From: JAHBTB01 sp964451255
Lineage (GTDB): Bacteria; Armatimonadota; Fimbriimonadia; Fimbriimonadales; Fimbriimonadaceae
Length of the DNA stretch: 64,000 bases
Assembly (NCBI GenBank): GCA_964451255.1
Contig: CAYVHL010000001.1
Span: 1,191,445 to 1,255,444 of the forward strand
Direction: 5' to 3'
Below, piece after piece: positions 34,699 to 43,431 of this stretch. Every line of letters begins with the position of its first letter. Positions within the stretch are counted from its first letter, which is position 1. The notes beneath the pieces were generated by a model. The model had not been told where the DNA came from. It worked only from the letters and a program-made list of their open reading frames with translations, and did not search any database. Both the position numbers and the translations under genes were made by a program.

Positions 34699-36555
34699 AT
34701 GCTGTGCAGCCTGCTCGCCGGATCGGCCGTCGCCCAAGCCCAGGCATCTCCTTGGGCGGACACCGACAACGACGGCCTTTGCGATTCATGGGAAAAAGGG
34801 GGCTTCGGGCCTCTCGACCCCAAGACCATGGGGTGCAAGCCCGACCATGCGGACATCGTCATCGCTTTCCGACCGCGTCCAGGCGTCACGAGGGAGAAGC
34901 TCCAGCCTGTCATCGACCGCATGGAGAAGTTCTACGCCGCCATGCCCCACAAAAACCCGGACGGAAAGGTCGGCATCCACATGATCCCGATCATCCTCCC
35001 AAACATGGAGGACAAGTACAAGGACCGCGGCTACAACCAGCTCTACAACGAAGGCATGCCCGAGGAATGGCGGGGTCTAGCCCACGGCGTCCTCGTCGAA
35101 GACAGCCCTGGGGGAGGGGGCCAGGCCGACCGGGCCGACTGGTGCGGCACGGGTTACAACTTCTGGACGATCGTCCACGAAGTCGGCCATCAACTCGGCC
35201 TCTCCCACGAGCCGCTGACGACCGGGGTCGGCTCGCCGTTCTACACGAGCTTGATGAACTACGACTACCTCTACCAATTCAATGACGACTCGGGCAAGGT
35301 TCATTTCAGCACAGGCAAGTTCGCCAGTCTCAAGCTCAAGCAGACGGACCTGGACGAGGAGGTCCCCTTTCCCGCCGGTGACCTCACATTCTTGACCAAA
35401 CGCCCACACTACCTCACCGTCAAATCATTGGACGCACGCCACAGCCTGGTCGACTGGAACCGGAACGGCGTCCTCGGCGAGCACCACGTCCGCACGAACA
35501 TCGACGACGGCTACTCTGTCGGCATCCGCGATCTGGTCAAAGGGGAGAAGTCCGACGGCGCCCCGGCGGTCGCGGCGGTGGGCAAGGATCTGTACTGTGT
35601 CCAGCCGGAAGGCGGAAAGGGTGACTTTGCCCACCCGTCCGCCGACAACCCGGCCCGGGCAGCGGCCTACCGTGTCCAGCCCGACGGCAAGTTCGAGCGG
35701 GTCTTCGAGGGGCCGGCGGGTGACGTCACGGGTGACATTTCGGCCATTGGCGACGGCAAGGCGCTGTGGTTGGCGTATTCGACGAGGTCCGGTTGGAAGC
35801 TCACCGGGCTGGCCAAGGGAGCCAAGGGCGTGGTCGAAGTCTCCACGCGAAGCTTCGCGCAGGCAGGAGACCCTGTCTTGATGATGCTGGACGGCCGTGT
35901 CCAAGTCATCGTCCGGGCCACAGGCGGCAACCTCAGTCTCATCGACGTCCGTGACAAGGGAGGAGACCCCCATCCGCTCGGCCTGACCAGCACGCAACCC
36001 GCGGGGATCGCCTGGAACCCAAAGCACCGACGGCTGGCGGTTGTGACGGTCGAGGACCGCAAGGACGCGCCGGGAGTGATGGTGGTCCATGAGTTCGCCA
36101 AGGTTGAAGGAGGCTGGAAGGAAACCGGCAAGTCCGTGACCGTCGGAGGAGACAAGTCCCCCGCTAGAACATCCGGCCGTCCCCTCCTTCTCGTCGATCG
36201 GGACGGGCTGTACAACGTGTATTGCAAGGGGCACTACAAGAGCCCGGACGACCCTGGCCTGAACTTTCTCTGCCGTCAAGTCGCCTCCGGGAGCGGGTGG
36301 TGGATCAAGATGATGGGTAACGAATGGGCCAACTCGCGTAGTGTCGGCGCGGTGTGCCCGTATGGTGGTGACATCGTCTACGCCTATCGTTGGTATGGGG
36401 GCCCAGAAGACAACCGGGTATGGCTCCATCGCAAGGGGTCAGGAATCCATGACCAAGTGATAACGGATTTCGACGACGTGTCGTTCATCTTTGAGCACGG
36501 ATTACACGATTCATTGCGTCAGGTCCAGCGAGACCAGTGGAAGATCAAGGGCTGA
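34699..36555 (+). CDS. Secreted metzincin-like metalloprotease
   Basis: A 618-residue protein with a short signal-like N-terminus (LLAGSAVAQAQA), a DxDxDG calcium-type loop (ADTDNDGLCDSWE) and a zinc site HEVGHQLGLSH (H160, H164, H170; Glu161 catalytic), followed by SLMNYDY as a possible Met-turn. The rest is a beta-rich region, perhaps a propeller. The motif is that of metzincin proteases such as the pappalysin or reprolysin groups. The target is unknown. The leader may be incomplete, but upstream sequence lacks a better start. Confidence 0.75.
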   Translation: MLCSLLAGSAVAQAQASPWADTDNDGLCDSWEKGGFGPLDPKTMGCKPDHADIVIAFRPRPGVTREKLQPVIDRMEKFYAAMPHKNPDGKVGIHMIPIILPNMEDKYKDRGYNQLYNEGMPEEWRGLAHGVLVEDSPGGGGQADRADWCGTGYNFWTIVHEVGHQLGLSHEPLTTGVGSPFYTSLMNYDYLYQFNDDSGKVHFSTGKFASLKLKQTDLDEEVPFPAGDLTFLTKRPHYLTVKSLDARHSLVDWNRNGVLGEHHVRTNIDDGYSVGIRDLVKGEKSDGAPAVAAVGKDLYCVQPEGGKGDFAHPSADNPARAAAYRVQPDGKFERVFEGPAGDVTGDISAIGDGKALWLAYSTRSGWKLTGLAKGAKGVVEVSTRSFAQAGDPVLMMLDGRVQVIVRATGGNLSLIDVRDKGGDPHPLGLTSTQPAGIAWNPKHRRLAVVTVEDRKDAPGVMVVHEFAKVEGGWKETGKSVTVGGDKSPARTSGRPLLLVDRDGLYNVYCKGHYKSPDDPGLNFLCRQVASGSGWWIKMMGNEWANSRSVGAVCPYGGDIVYAYRWYGGPEDNRVWLHRKGSGIHDQVITDFDDVSFIFEHGLHDSLRQVQRDQWKIKG

Positions 36556-36573
36556 CCGTCCGTTGTCGCATCC

Positions 36574-37491
36574 ATGGGATTGAACGCGTGCATTGAGCGG
36601 GACTTTGCCTGCATCCTCGGTGCGCGCGTCCTCCGAATGTGGCCGCTTGAAGGCGGGGTGTCTGCGGTCACGGTCGCGTGCGAAGCCGAGTTGGCGGGTG
36701 GCGAGGTCAAGAGGTTCGTCGCGAGACAGCCGCAGGAACACGTGCGCAAGGAACACACCGAGGGGGCGGCGGAGTGGGAGTTCCGAGTCCAGACTGCCCT
36801 GCACGCCGCCCGGTTACCCGTCCCGGCGCCCCACTTTGTCGTGCCCGACGCAGAGGAGCCTGGCTACTTCGTCGTCGACATGGTGGACGGGGCGGTAGAT
36901 TTCGCCCCGGCGGACCTCGGCCGATATATAGAGACTTACGCCAAGACAGTCGCCGAACTGCACGACTTCAAGTGGGAAGGGGCAGGGCTGGAGTTTCTTA
37001 GAGAGGAGCCCCACATCCTAAGTACGCCGACCCGCGCCCTGCGCGAAGACCTCCGGGAAGGCGAGGTGAGGGCCGCGTACGCCGCCTACGGCGGGCCGAG
37101 ATTCTCGAACCCACACGTCCTGCGCCATGGAGACTTGTGGCCCGGCAACATCCTATGGAGTGACGGCGAGGTCGCCGCCGTCATCGACTGGGAGTGCGCG
37201 GCCAGGGGGGAGCCTCTTGACGAGATCAGCGTCTGCCGGTTGGACGTGCTGTGGCTCTTTGGCTGGGACGCGGTCGCCGACTTCACCCAGGCTTATCTGA
37301 AAGCCAGGCCGGTCGACACGACCGACCTCCCCTTCTGGGATCTCCGTGCGTCCCTGAGGTTGATCAACGCCCTTGAAATCTGCGCCCCCGCGTACCCGAA
37401 GTTCGGTCGCCCCGACGTGACGGTCGGGCACATGAAGCGCTTGCACCAAGAGTTCGTCCAACAGGCATTCGAGGCGCTGGCCAAGCGATAA
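36574..37491 (+). CDS. Phosphotransferase of the APH/choline kinase family
   Basis: A 305-residue protein with the aminoglycoside-phosphotransferase-like kinase fold: VTVACEAELAGGEVKRFVARQ (nucleotide-binding lobe), the catalytic loop VLRHGDLWPGNILW and the Mg-binding AAVIDWECAARGEPLDEI. Such proteins phosphorylate small alcohols, sugars or antibiotics. The sequence does not show which, and no resistance function is claimed. It stands alone before a strong hairpin. Confidence 0.85.
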   Translation: MGLNACIERDFACILGARVLRMWPLEGGVSAVTVACEAELAGGEVKRFVARQPQEHVRKEHTEGAAEWEFRVQTALHAARLPVPAPHFVVPDAEEPGYFVVDMVDGAVDFAPADLGRYIETYAKTVAELHDFKWEGAGLEFLREEPHILSTPTRALREDLREGEVRAAYAAYGGPRFSNPHVLRHGDLWPGNILWSDGEVAAVIDWECAARGEPLDEISVCRLDVLWLFGWDAVADFTQAYLKARPVDTTDLPFWDLRASLRLINALEICAPAYPKFGRPDVTVGHMKRLHQEFVQQAFEALAKR

Positions 37492-37517
37492 CATCATGCG
37501 ACCGGACACAAGACGAA

Positions 37518-37543
37518 GGCCCGTCTCCGTAAGGAGGCGGGCC
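37518..37543. terminator. Bidirectional hairpin terminator
   Basis: An 11-bp stem (one G-T) pairs 37518-37528 with 37533-37543 around the loop GTAA, between the phosphotransferase stop and the stop of the convergent PEP-CTERM gene. TCTTCATTTGTG follows on the plus strand. Confidence 0.75.
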
Positions 37544-37571
37544 GCTCTTCATTTGTGCCTGGGGCGGCGCC

Positions 37572-38267
37572 TCATGCCTTGCGGCGGCGAAGCAGGCCGA
37601 GAGCACCCATGCCGAGCATGGCGAGAGTGGCTGGTTCGGGGACGGACTCGATCGTCGGGTCTCCAAGGTCTGAGCCATAGTGGAACTTGACGTTGCTGAC
37701 GTCGCTCTCGTCGAACGAGGCGAGGTTGAACGTGAAGACCATCGTGTCTTGCACCAGCGGGATGCTGTTCAGTTGGGGCTGGTTCTCGTGGCCGGCGGCA
37801 GAGATCAGGTTGTAGTCGTCGCCGTTTGGCGAGCCGCCGCCTGAGACGAACAGGTCGCCGGGTCCGAATAGTCCGAGACCGACCGAAGACACGCCGTAGG
37901 CGTCAGAGACGTTCAAGGTGCTGCCTGCGGTAAGGCCGGATTTATATGCGTAGTGCTGTCCGATGGTCACTCCGCCCGGATCGTTGACCAATATCGAAGA
38001 CCCGCCCATCTGGGCTGCGATGGTCGTCATCGCTGGGTCGCCGTCCAAATTGAAATAGACGCCCGACAAGGTGTGGGCAGGAACATCCGTAGGATCGGCG
38101 GCGGTGTTTGTCAGGGCGACGGTCAGCACGCCCGACCCATAGGTGAATTCTGCCTTTGCAGCGAGGTTATAGCCGGCGTCGGCACCTGTGGCGGTGAACA
38201 CGATCGCTTGGGACGCGAGCGGGGCGGCGATGACAAGTGCGAATGGAAGCGCCTTGAAGTAGTTCAT
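37572..38267 (-). CDS. PEP-CTERM sorting domain protein
   Basis: A 231-residue exported protein with a signal peptide (MNYFKALPFALVIAAPLASQA) and a Gly/Asp/Asn-rich beta domain resembling choice-of-anchor or XDD-type extracellular domains. The terminal signal is VPEPATLAMLGMGALGLLRRRKA. AAGGTC is upstream of the ATG. The upstream region (38268-38389) is AT-rich compared with the rest. Likely an exosortase substrate of the cell surface or matrix. Confidence 0.88.
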   Translation of the reverse strand: MNYFKALPFALVIAAPLASQAIVFTATGADAGYNLAAKAEFTYGSGVLTVALTNTAADPTDVPAHTLSGVYFNLDGDPAMTTIAAQMGGSSILVNDPGGVTIGQHYAYKSGLTAGSTLNVSDAYGVSSVGLGLFGPGDLFVSGGGSPNGDDYNLISAAGHENQPQLNSIPLVQDTMVFTFNLASFDESDVSNVKFHYGSDLGDPTIESVPEPATLAMLGMGALGLLRRRKA

Positions 38268-38389
38268 TATCTTGACCTTGAGCGGTGCTAGTCGATCTGT
38301 ACGACTCGACAGTACTCAAGAATCAAGCCACATAAATATATGCAAACAATATTCAAGTATTAGTACGGTGAGTCGATAGTCCAATAGTC

Positions 38390-38423
38390 CGGACACGGGC
38401 GGGTCTACTCCTGCCCGTGTCCG
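38390..38423. terminator. Hairpin after the second PEP-CTERM gene
   Basis: A perfect 11-bp stem CGGACACGGGC (38390-38400) and its complement (38413-38423). A second inverted repeat (38427-38469, CCAGCC and GGCTGG at the ends) follows toward the stop codon of the minus-strand gene at 38471. Confidence 0.6.
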
Positions 38424-38470
38424 ACGCCAGCCCCCGATTGCCGTACTCGATGACCGGGGGTTAGGCTGGC

Positions 38471-39103
38471 TTATCTTTGGTCAACACGGTCAGACCGACG
38501 ACGCCGGAGCAATCCCAAGACGCCTGCACTGACGAGTGCCAGTGTCGCCGGCTCAGGTACTGTCGGCGCGACCTTGCTGCTGCCCCCGTCGGCTAAAGCC
38601 TGGACATGGAGCATCGCCTTCATGGGCAGGTTGCCGACCGATGTCAAGCTGTCGAACGCCGACGCGGTCAGGCCAGTGCCGGTGATCCGCCACGACACGG
38701 TCTTGCCTGTCGTGAACCTTGGGTTGTTTCCGGCGGTGACGAAATCGATCTCGAAGTCGAATTTGTCGCCGCTGATGCCGTTGACCCCGTCCTCGTCGAA
38801 GTCAAACCCGTCGATCAGGTTGTCGGGGTCCGAGAGCACCGACAACGCTAGCGAGCCGGCGTATGGCGTGATATTCAAATCCAGCTCCGAGAAGAACTGG
38901 GTGCTGTTCGCCGGAGCGTTGTTCGTGAGGCTCAGGTCGACGGTGTCAGTCCCGTTGTCGACAAAGCTCAGCGTGGCCCAATGCGGGCTGCCGTCCGGCG
39001 TGCCGCCCGTGACCACCCAGTCGAACAGGAACGTGGTTGCCGACGAGGCCAATGGAACAAAAGCTAATGGTAGAAGTAAAGAAAGGCGCAAGTGTTTCAT
39101 CAT
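38471..39103 (-). CDS. PEP-CTERM sorting domain protein
   Basis: A 210-residue exported protein. The signal peptide KHLRLSLLLPLAFVPLASSA is followed by a beta-sandwich-like domain (TTFLFDWVVTGGTPDGSPHWATLSF) and the terminal VPEPATLALVSAGVLGLLRRRRSDRVDQR, a PEP-CTERM signal with an extended basic tail. Two ATG codons in a row make the start ambiguous by one residue. It is a neighbour of another PEP-CTERM gene but has its own terminator, so the two are separately transcribed. Confidence 0.87.
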   Translation of the reverse strand: MMKHLRLSLLLPLAFVPLASSATTFLFDWVVTGGTPDGSPHWATLSFVDNGTDTVDLSLTNNAPANSTQFFSELDLNITPYAGSLALSVLSDPDNLIDGFDFDEDGVNGISGDKFDFEIDFVTAGNNPRFTTGKTVSWRITGTGLTASAFDSLTSVGNLPMKAMLHVQALADGGSSKVAPTVPEPATLALVSAGVLGLLRRRRSDRVDQR

Positions 39104-39411
39104 ATTAACCTAAGTATCGAGCAACTATTGCTCAGGTGCATATTGTCCATCAATATTATCGATTTCGTTGATAATCTGGGAAGATCAGACTAGAAACCTC
39201 GCATTATTGCGGTCAATGAGTTCTAGCGCTTGCTAACAGATAATAGGTTATGAATATGAATGATTGTATCTAATTGGAAATCTGATTGCACGTTCGAGCC
39301 CCTGTCGTGCCCGCATTGGTTCGCGGATCTGGGCAGCGAGCGGTGGACGCGGAGCCGCGCGCCCGTCCTGCCCCTGCCGGGGGCCAGCCGGTATCCTTCC
39401 CGCCGGTTCAA
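39104..39411. other. AT-rich intergenic region between PEP-CTERM gene and metK
   Basis: About 308 bases, clearly AT-richer than the window. It must hold the divergent promoters. On the minus strand TTGACC with TAGTCT 18 bases on is a possible promoter for the PEP-CTERM gene. An imperfect palindrome, ATTATC (39155-39160) and GATAAT (39170-39175), may be an operator. I see no S-adenosylmethionine riboswitch before metK. Confidence 0.4.
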
Positions 39412-40542
39412 ATGCCCAACAGACAGATCCACACCTCTGAGAGCGTCAGCGAAGGCCACCCTGACAAACTTGCCGACCAAATCTCCGACGCCGTCTTGGA
39501 CAGCGCCCTGGCTCAGGAGAACGAGGCCCGGGTAGCCATCGAGACGCTCGTCACCCACGGGCTCGCCATCGTCACCGGGGAGCTGACAATGCACAAGGGT
39601 TACGTGGACGTCGAGAAACTCGTGCGCAAGACGATCACGGACGTCGGATACACCAGCACCGACATCGGCTTTGACGGCGACATGTGCGGCGTCATGGTCA
39701 GCATCCAGGGGCAAAGCGCGGACATCGCCATGGGCGTGGACCGGGGCGGCGCGGGGGACCAAGGGATGATGTTCGGCATGGCGACCGACGAGACCGAGGA
39801 GATGATGCCCCTGCCGATCTCGCTGGCCCACGCCCTGATGCGCCAGTCCGTCAAAGTCCGCCGCGAGCAACCCAGTCTGGGCCTGCGGCCCGACGCCAAG
39901 GGCCAGGTCTCGGTGGAATACGAGGACGGCCGTCCGACCAGGATTAGCACGGTCGTGGTGAGCCAGCAGCACAGCGCCGATGTCGAGAAGCACATCAACG
40001 AGATCGTGCGGGAAGAGATCATCAAGCCGGTTCTGGCGCAGAACAGCAAGTACGTGGCCGGAGACATTGCCTACCACATCAACCCGACGGGCCGGTTCGT
40101 GACCGGCGGCCCGCAAGGCGACACCGGATTGACCGGCCGCAAGATCATCGTCGACACCTATGGGGGCATGTGCCCGCATGGTGGTGGCGCGTTCAGCGGC
40201 AAGGATCCCACCAAGGTCGACCGTTCGGCCGCGTATATGGCTCGCCACGTGGCGAAGTGCATCGTCAAGGCAGGGCTCGCCCAGCGGGTCCAAGTGTCGT
40301 TGGCTTATGCGATCGGGGTCGAGCAGCCGGTCGCGGTGAACCTAGAGACGTTTGGAACCGAGTCGGTTCCTGTGGACACGATTCGTGAGCGTGTGCAATC
40401 GAACTTCGACATGTCTCCGCGGGGGATCATCCATTACCTTGGCCTGCTGGACTTCAAGTATTCGCCGACCGCCAAGAACGGCCACTTCGGCAACCCTGCC
40501 TTCCCTTGGGAGCGCACGGTTGAAGCAGAAGCCCTTAAGTGA
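39412..40542 (+). CDS. metK: S-adenosylmethionine synthetase
   Basis: A 376-residue MetK, making S-adenosylmethionine from methionine and ATP. It shows the N-terminal FTSESVSEGHPDKLADQISDA-type motif, GDMCGVMVSIQGQSADIA, GAGDQGMMFGMATDET, and the hallmark GGGAFSGKDPTKVDRSAAYMAR. I chose ATG 39412 because the family starts about eight residues before HTSESVSEG. The frame extends upstream but the sequence there is not conserved-looking. A TATCCT hexamer lies 14 bases upstream and there is no Shine-Dalgarno. Confidence 0.95.
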   Translation: MPNRQIHTSESVSEGHPDKLADQISDAVLDSALAQENEARVAIETLVTHGLAIVTGELTMHKGYVDVEKLVRKTITDVGYTSTDIGFDGDMCGVMVSIQGQSADIAMGVDRGGAGDQGMMFGMATDETEEMMPLPISLAHALMRQSVKVRREQPSLGLRPDAKGQVSVEYEDGRPTRISTVVVSQQHSADVEKHINEIVREEIIKPVLAQNSKYVAGDIAYHINPTGRFVTGGPQGDTGLTGRKIIVDTYGGMCPHGGGAFSGKDPTKVDRSAAYMARHVAKCIVKAGLAQRVQVSLAYAIGVEQPVAVNLETFGTESVPVDTIRERVQSNFDMSPRGIIHYLGLLDFKYSPTAKNGHFGNPAFPWERTVEAEALK

Positions 40543-40557
40543 GCCAATAGAAACGCA

Positions 40558-40586
40558 AGTGCCCCGGACGACTGGTCCGGGGCACT
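40558..40586. terminator. metK terminator hairpin
   Basis: A perfect 12-bp stem (40558-40569 with 40575-40586) with the loop GACTG, 15 bases after the metK stop and before the stop of the convergent TPR gene. Confidence 0.75.
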
Positions 40587-40615
40587 GCAAAAACAAGAGA
40601 GCAGACGGAAGGCTA

Positions 40616-41068
40616 TTAGTGCAGCACTTCGCCGCACGGAGACGCCGAGGTGATACCGATGGCGGGAACAAACTTTTTGTGGTGTCGAACCGGCCTCCCG
40701 TAGGCCAGGTCTTCCATCCAAAGCTCCACCGCGTCCAGCGATCGCGCCACTTGTTCTTTGAAAGCTGGGTTGTCGCTTTGGGCGATCGCGCGGCGAAAGT
40801 CTTCGGCCGCATGGCCAAGGTCGCCTGTGCTGAGCCGTGCCATGCCACGAGTGTAGCGGTATCCGGGCTCGTGTGGGTTCAATCGGAGAAGGCGCGTCGT
40901 CGTCAAGATCACGTCGTCGAACTCGCAGCCGAACCACTGTGCCTGGGCGATCGTCTCCAGGGCTCCCATGTGGTCCGGATCTCGTGCCAAGGTCTCGAGG
41001 CACGCCTCCTTTGCTTGCCGCCAATTGAAAGACTGTAACATAAACCTTGCCTCCTCGAGCCTGGTCAT
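40616..41068 (-). CDS. TPR-repeat protein
   Basis: A ~150-residue helical protein with two or three tetratricopeptide-like repeats (NWRQAKEACLETLARDPDHMGALETIAQAQWF, then DVILTTTRLLRLNPHEPGYRYTRGMARLSTGDLGHAAEDFRRAI). The Met at 41068 is chosen because it completes the first repeat; an inner ATG at 41041 has the better GAGG ribosome site. The frame stays open to an ATG at 41230, one base after the stop of the upstream sensor gene, but that extension is not protein-like. Likely a protein-protein interaction module for the upstream GAF/GGDEF protein. Confidence 0.65.
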   Translation of the reverse strand: MTRLEEARFMLQSFNWRQAKEACLETLARDPDHMGALETIAQAQWFGCEFDDVILTTTRLLRLNPHEPGYRYTRGMARLSTGDLGHAAEDFRRAIAQSDNPAFKEQVARSLDAVELWMEDLAYGRPVRHHKKFVPAIGITSASPCGEVLH

Positions 41069-41231
41069 GTCCGAGACGAAGGCGACACGGCCCCCTTTAC
41101 CGTGTTCTGACCCGACGACCAGCCTCTTTGCCTGTGAAGGGGATCCAACCGGTTCCGCCCCTGGCAGACGTTCACCAATCTTAGTCCGATCAGCCCCTCT
41201 CGTGTCTCTATGTCCTGCGAAGTTTCTCATG

Positions 41232-43148
41232 TTATGCAGAGGTTTTTTCAGAAACCAGGTGGTTTTGCGGGCCGAACGCGGCCACTTTGGCGCGTAGCGC
41301 AAGTGGAATCCGGGCCCTTCCGTCAGGTGTCGTGAGCGCGACCATAGAGGCGGTGGCTGCCGCTTCGTTCGCCCAACTTCGGGCGAACTGGTCGCCGACG
41401 TCGCGCAACGCGACCACATAGTCGCCCTCGTCCCGTCGGCACAGGCCCGAACCGGTCGGAAGCTTGGCGCGCATGCGCATGGCGAACTTTCGGACGGCCA
41501 TGTCGTAGGCGGGCCGGCCGTAGGTCTCGACGAGTTCTTCGCGCCGAGGGACGTCCAGGTAGACCAGGCAACCCCGGCCCATATGCTTAAGGCAGTCTTG
41601 GAACTCGCGGGGGGTCATCAATCCTTCAGGGTCTCTCCCGCCTTGTTCGTGACGCGCAAGGGCATGGCCGAGCTCGGCGCTCACGATCCGGATGGTCTCC
41701 AACCTGGCGTTGTCCAAGCCGCCCACCCGGTGGGTGGCGGCGGTCAGGAACCCATAGGGCTCTTCACCGAATTGGATGGGTACGACCGCCACGCTGCCGA
41801 TCCGCTTCTTGATCGCTTCCGCCTTGGGGAACCGGTCGTCGGCCAGGGCGTCGGTCATGACGACCTCGGGCGCGCCCAACTTGAGCCAACCGCGTATGCC
41901 GGCGCCATAGGCGAAGGACATCGCGTCGATCGGCTGGACGGGAAGCCCGCGCATGGCCACCATGTCCGCAGAGTCGCCTTCCAGAAAGCTCACGGCGAGA
42001 TGGTCTAGTCGGAGCACCTCCCCTAACTCTCGCACGACGCGCGAGACCAAGTTTTGCCTGGACTCTGATCCTTGGGCGGTGGTCGCCACGGTATAGAGGA
42101 GCTCCGTCTCTCGCAGCCTTCGGCGCTCCATGTCCCTTTCCCTCTGTCCGGCAAAGAGGTGGGACAGGCTGTCACCGGCGTCAGACACCAATTGGAGAGC
42201 GTCCTCCAGAGCCTTGAGGCTTTGGCAGAACATGGCGACCATGCCGACGATCCGCCCGCCCTTCTTGAGCAACGACGTGCCGATCTGGGTGCGGTCGCCT
42301 TCTGTTTTGATGGCGTTGAACCGCTTTTCAAAGATGTGCCGCGCTTGGGCGTCGCTCAGGCCTGCGGGCAGTTCGAAGAACGTCTCGGCGGAACCAACTG
42401 GGAACTTGCCGGCCGCGGCCTCGGCCACCAATTTACGCCCCCCGTCCGCCGCGCCGAAGACCACGACGCCGTCGGCGCCAGAGCTCTCCCGGGTCGCGTC
42501 CGCGAGGCCCTGGAAGGGATTGTCGCTAGGCCGGTTGATCGAGTCAAAGAGCTTGACGATGGCTTGGTCTTTGCGGTGGCGCCTCTGGAGTTCTTCAGTG
42601 TGCTGACGGAGTGCCCGGTATGTGGCCCGGAGCTCGTTGTTGTCCCCCGGGGCGGCGGTCGGTTCTCCGACGGTCTCCGGGGTGATGTAGACAGGCTTTT
42701 CCTTGACGACGACGCGGGTCTGCTGGCCAAGGAGCCCGACGACCAACACTCCCAGCGTGTGGAGCATCACCGGCGCGGTGAACCCCTCGCCCCCGAACAA
42801 ATTGGAGCCAACCATGATTGTCGAGGCTACGAGGGGCGCCATAGAGGCCGCTTCCGCTTCATACCGGCCGGTCGCCCACAACATTGGGGCGAGGACGAGA
42901 AATCCGTAATGCTGGAGTACGTGGGCGTCGCTGAGAAACGCGGCGATCCAGGCGGCGTCGACGACGGCGGCGATGCCGGCCACGCCTGAGTTGCGGTACC
43001 CCTTTTTCTCCACCATGTAGAGGAAGCTTGAGTACGCCAAGGCAAGCGCGCTTGCCTTCCAAGTGAAGTCGAAGTCGGGCTTGCCGGTCGCGATTGAGAC
43101 CGCGAACGCTGCCAGGGCCACACAACATCGGAGGGCAAGCTCACCCAT
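41232..43148 (-). CDS. Membrane sensor with two GAF domains and a degenerate GGDEF domain
   Basis: A 638-residue protein. The first ~140 residues hold about five membrane helices. A linker with coiled coil (RATYRALRQHTEELQRRHRKD) leads to two GAF-like domains (about 190-330 and 355-500: ELLYTVATTAQGSESRQNLVSRVVRELGEVLRLDHLAV). The last ~110 residues follow the GGDEF pattern, but the signature is RRDEGDYVVAL instead of RxGGDEFxxLL, and the substrate motif is DVPRREELVETYG. It should not make c-di-GMP and may act by binding or pairing. ATG 43148 is used; a GTG lies one codon earlier. Confidence 0.75.
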   Translation of the reverse strand: MGELALRCCVALAAFAVSIATGKPDFDFTWKASALALAYSSFLYMVEKKGYRNSGVAGIAAVVDAAWIAAFLSDAHVLQHYGFLVLAPMLWATGRYEAEAASMAPLVASTIMVGSNLFGGEGFTAPVMLHTLGVLVVGLLGQQTRVVVKEKPVYITPETVGEPTAAPGDNNELRATYRALRQHTEELQRRHRKDQAIVKLFDSINRPSDNPFQGLADATRESSGADGVVVFGAADGGRKLVAEAAAGKFPVGSAETFFELPAGLSDAQARHIFEKRFNAIKTEGDRTQIGTSLLKKGGRIVGMVAMFCQSLKALEDALQLVSDAGDSLSHLFAGQRERDMERRRLRETELLYTVATTAQGSESRQNLVSRVVRELGEVLRLDHLAVSFLEGDSADMVAMRGLPVQPIDAMSFAYGAGIRGWLKLGAPEVVMTDALADDRFPKAEAIKKRIGSVAVVPIQFGEEPYGFLTAATHRVGGLDNARLETIRIVSAELGHALARHEQGGRDPEGLMTPREFQDCLKHMGRGCLVYLDVPRREELVETYGRPAYDMAVRKFAMRMRAKLPTGSGLCRRDEGDYVVALRDVGDQFARSWANEAAATASMVALTTPDGRARIPLALRAKVAAFGPQNHLVSEKTSA

Positions 43149-43431
43149 CACTTTAGGTTTTCGGCATGAAAAACCTGTGCTGGAGGGTGAGTTTCCCGCG
43201 AAAGTGCGAGTCTGGTGGTTTTACAGGGGTTCGGGTTGAAGCACGGGGGCCACCTCGGCCGAGTCGCAAGACAAGTTCACCCCCCGTAAGCAATGCTGAG
43301 CCAGGAATTGGTCCATACCTGGGACAGCACTTGCCGCGACCGTGATCGCCCTGCCTGCCTGGCATTCGAGTACTTACCGTCAATGAAGATAGGGCAGCGA
43401 CCACACGCTCCAGACGTGGCCAGCTTCGTAG
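43149..43431. other. Intergenic region upstream of the sensor gene
   Basis: About 283 bases with no supported gene. A perfect inverted repeat (43155-43161 with 43170-43176, arms AGGTTTT and AAAACCT) lies six bases before the start of the minus-strand sensor gene and could fold around its translation start. Otherwise I see nothing specific; no c-di-GMP riboswitch consensus is present. Confidence 0.35.

Noticed and set aside
39104..39411. SAM riboswitch before metK
   Set aside because: None of the conserved SAM-I or SAM-II sequence blocks could be found.
41069..41419. Long N-terminal extension of the TPR protein overlapping the sensor gene
   Set aside because: The extension is not protein-like and runs into the upstream coding sequence; later ATG codons fit the TPR pattern.
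43153..43404. Minus-strand 83-residue reading frame upstream of the GAF/GGDEF sensor
   Set aside because: Composition is Arg/Gly/Pro-rich and unlike a protein, with no ribosome site; it looks like a chance frame in GC-rich DNA.
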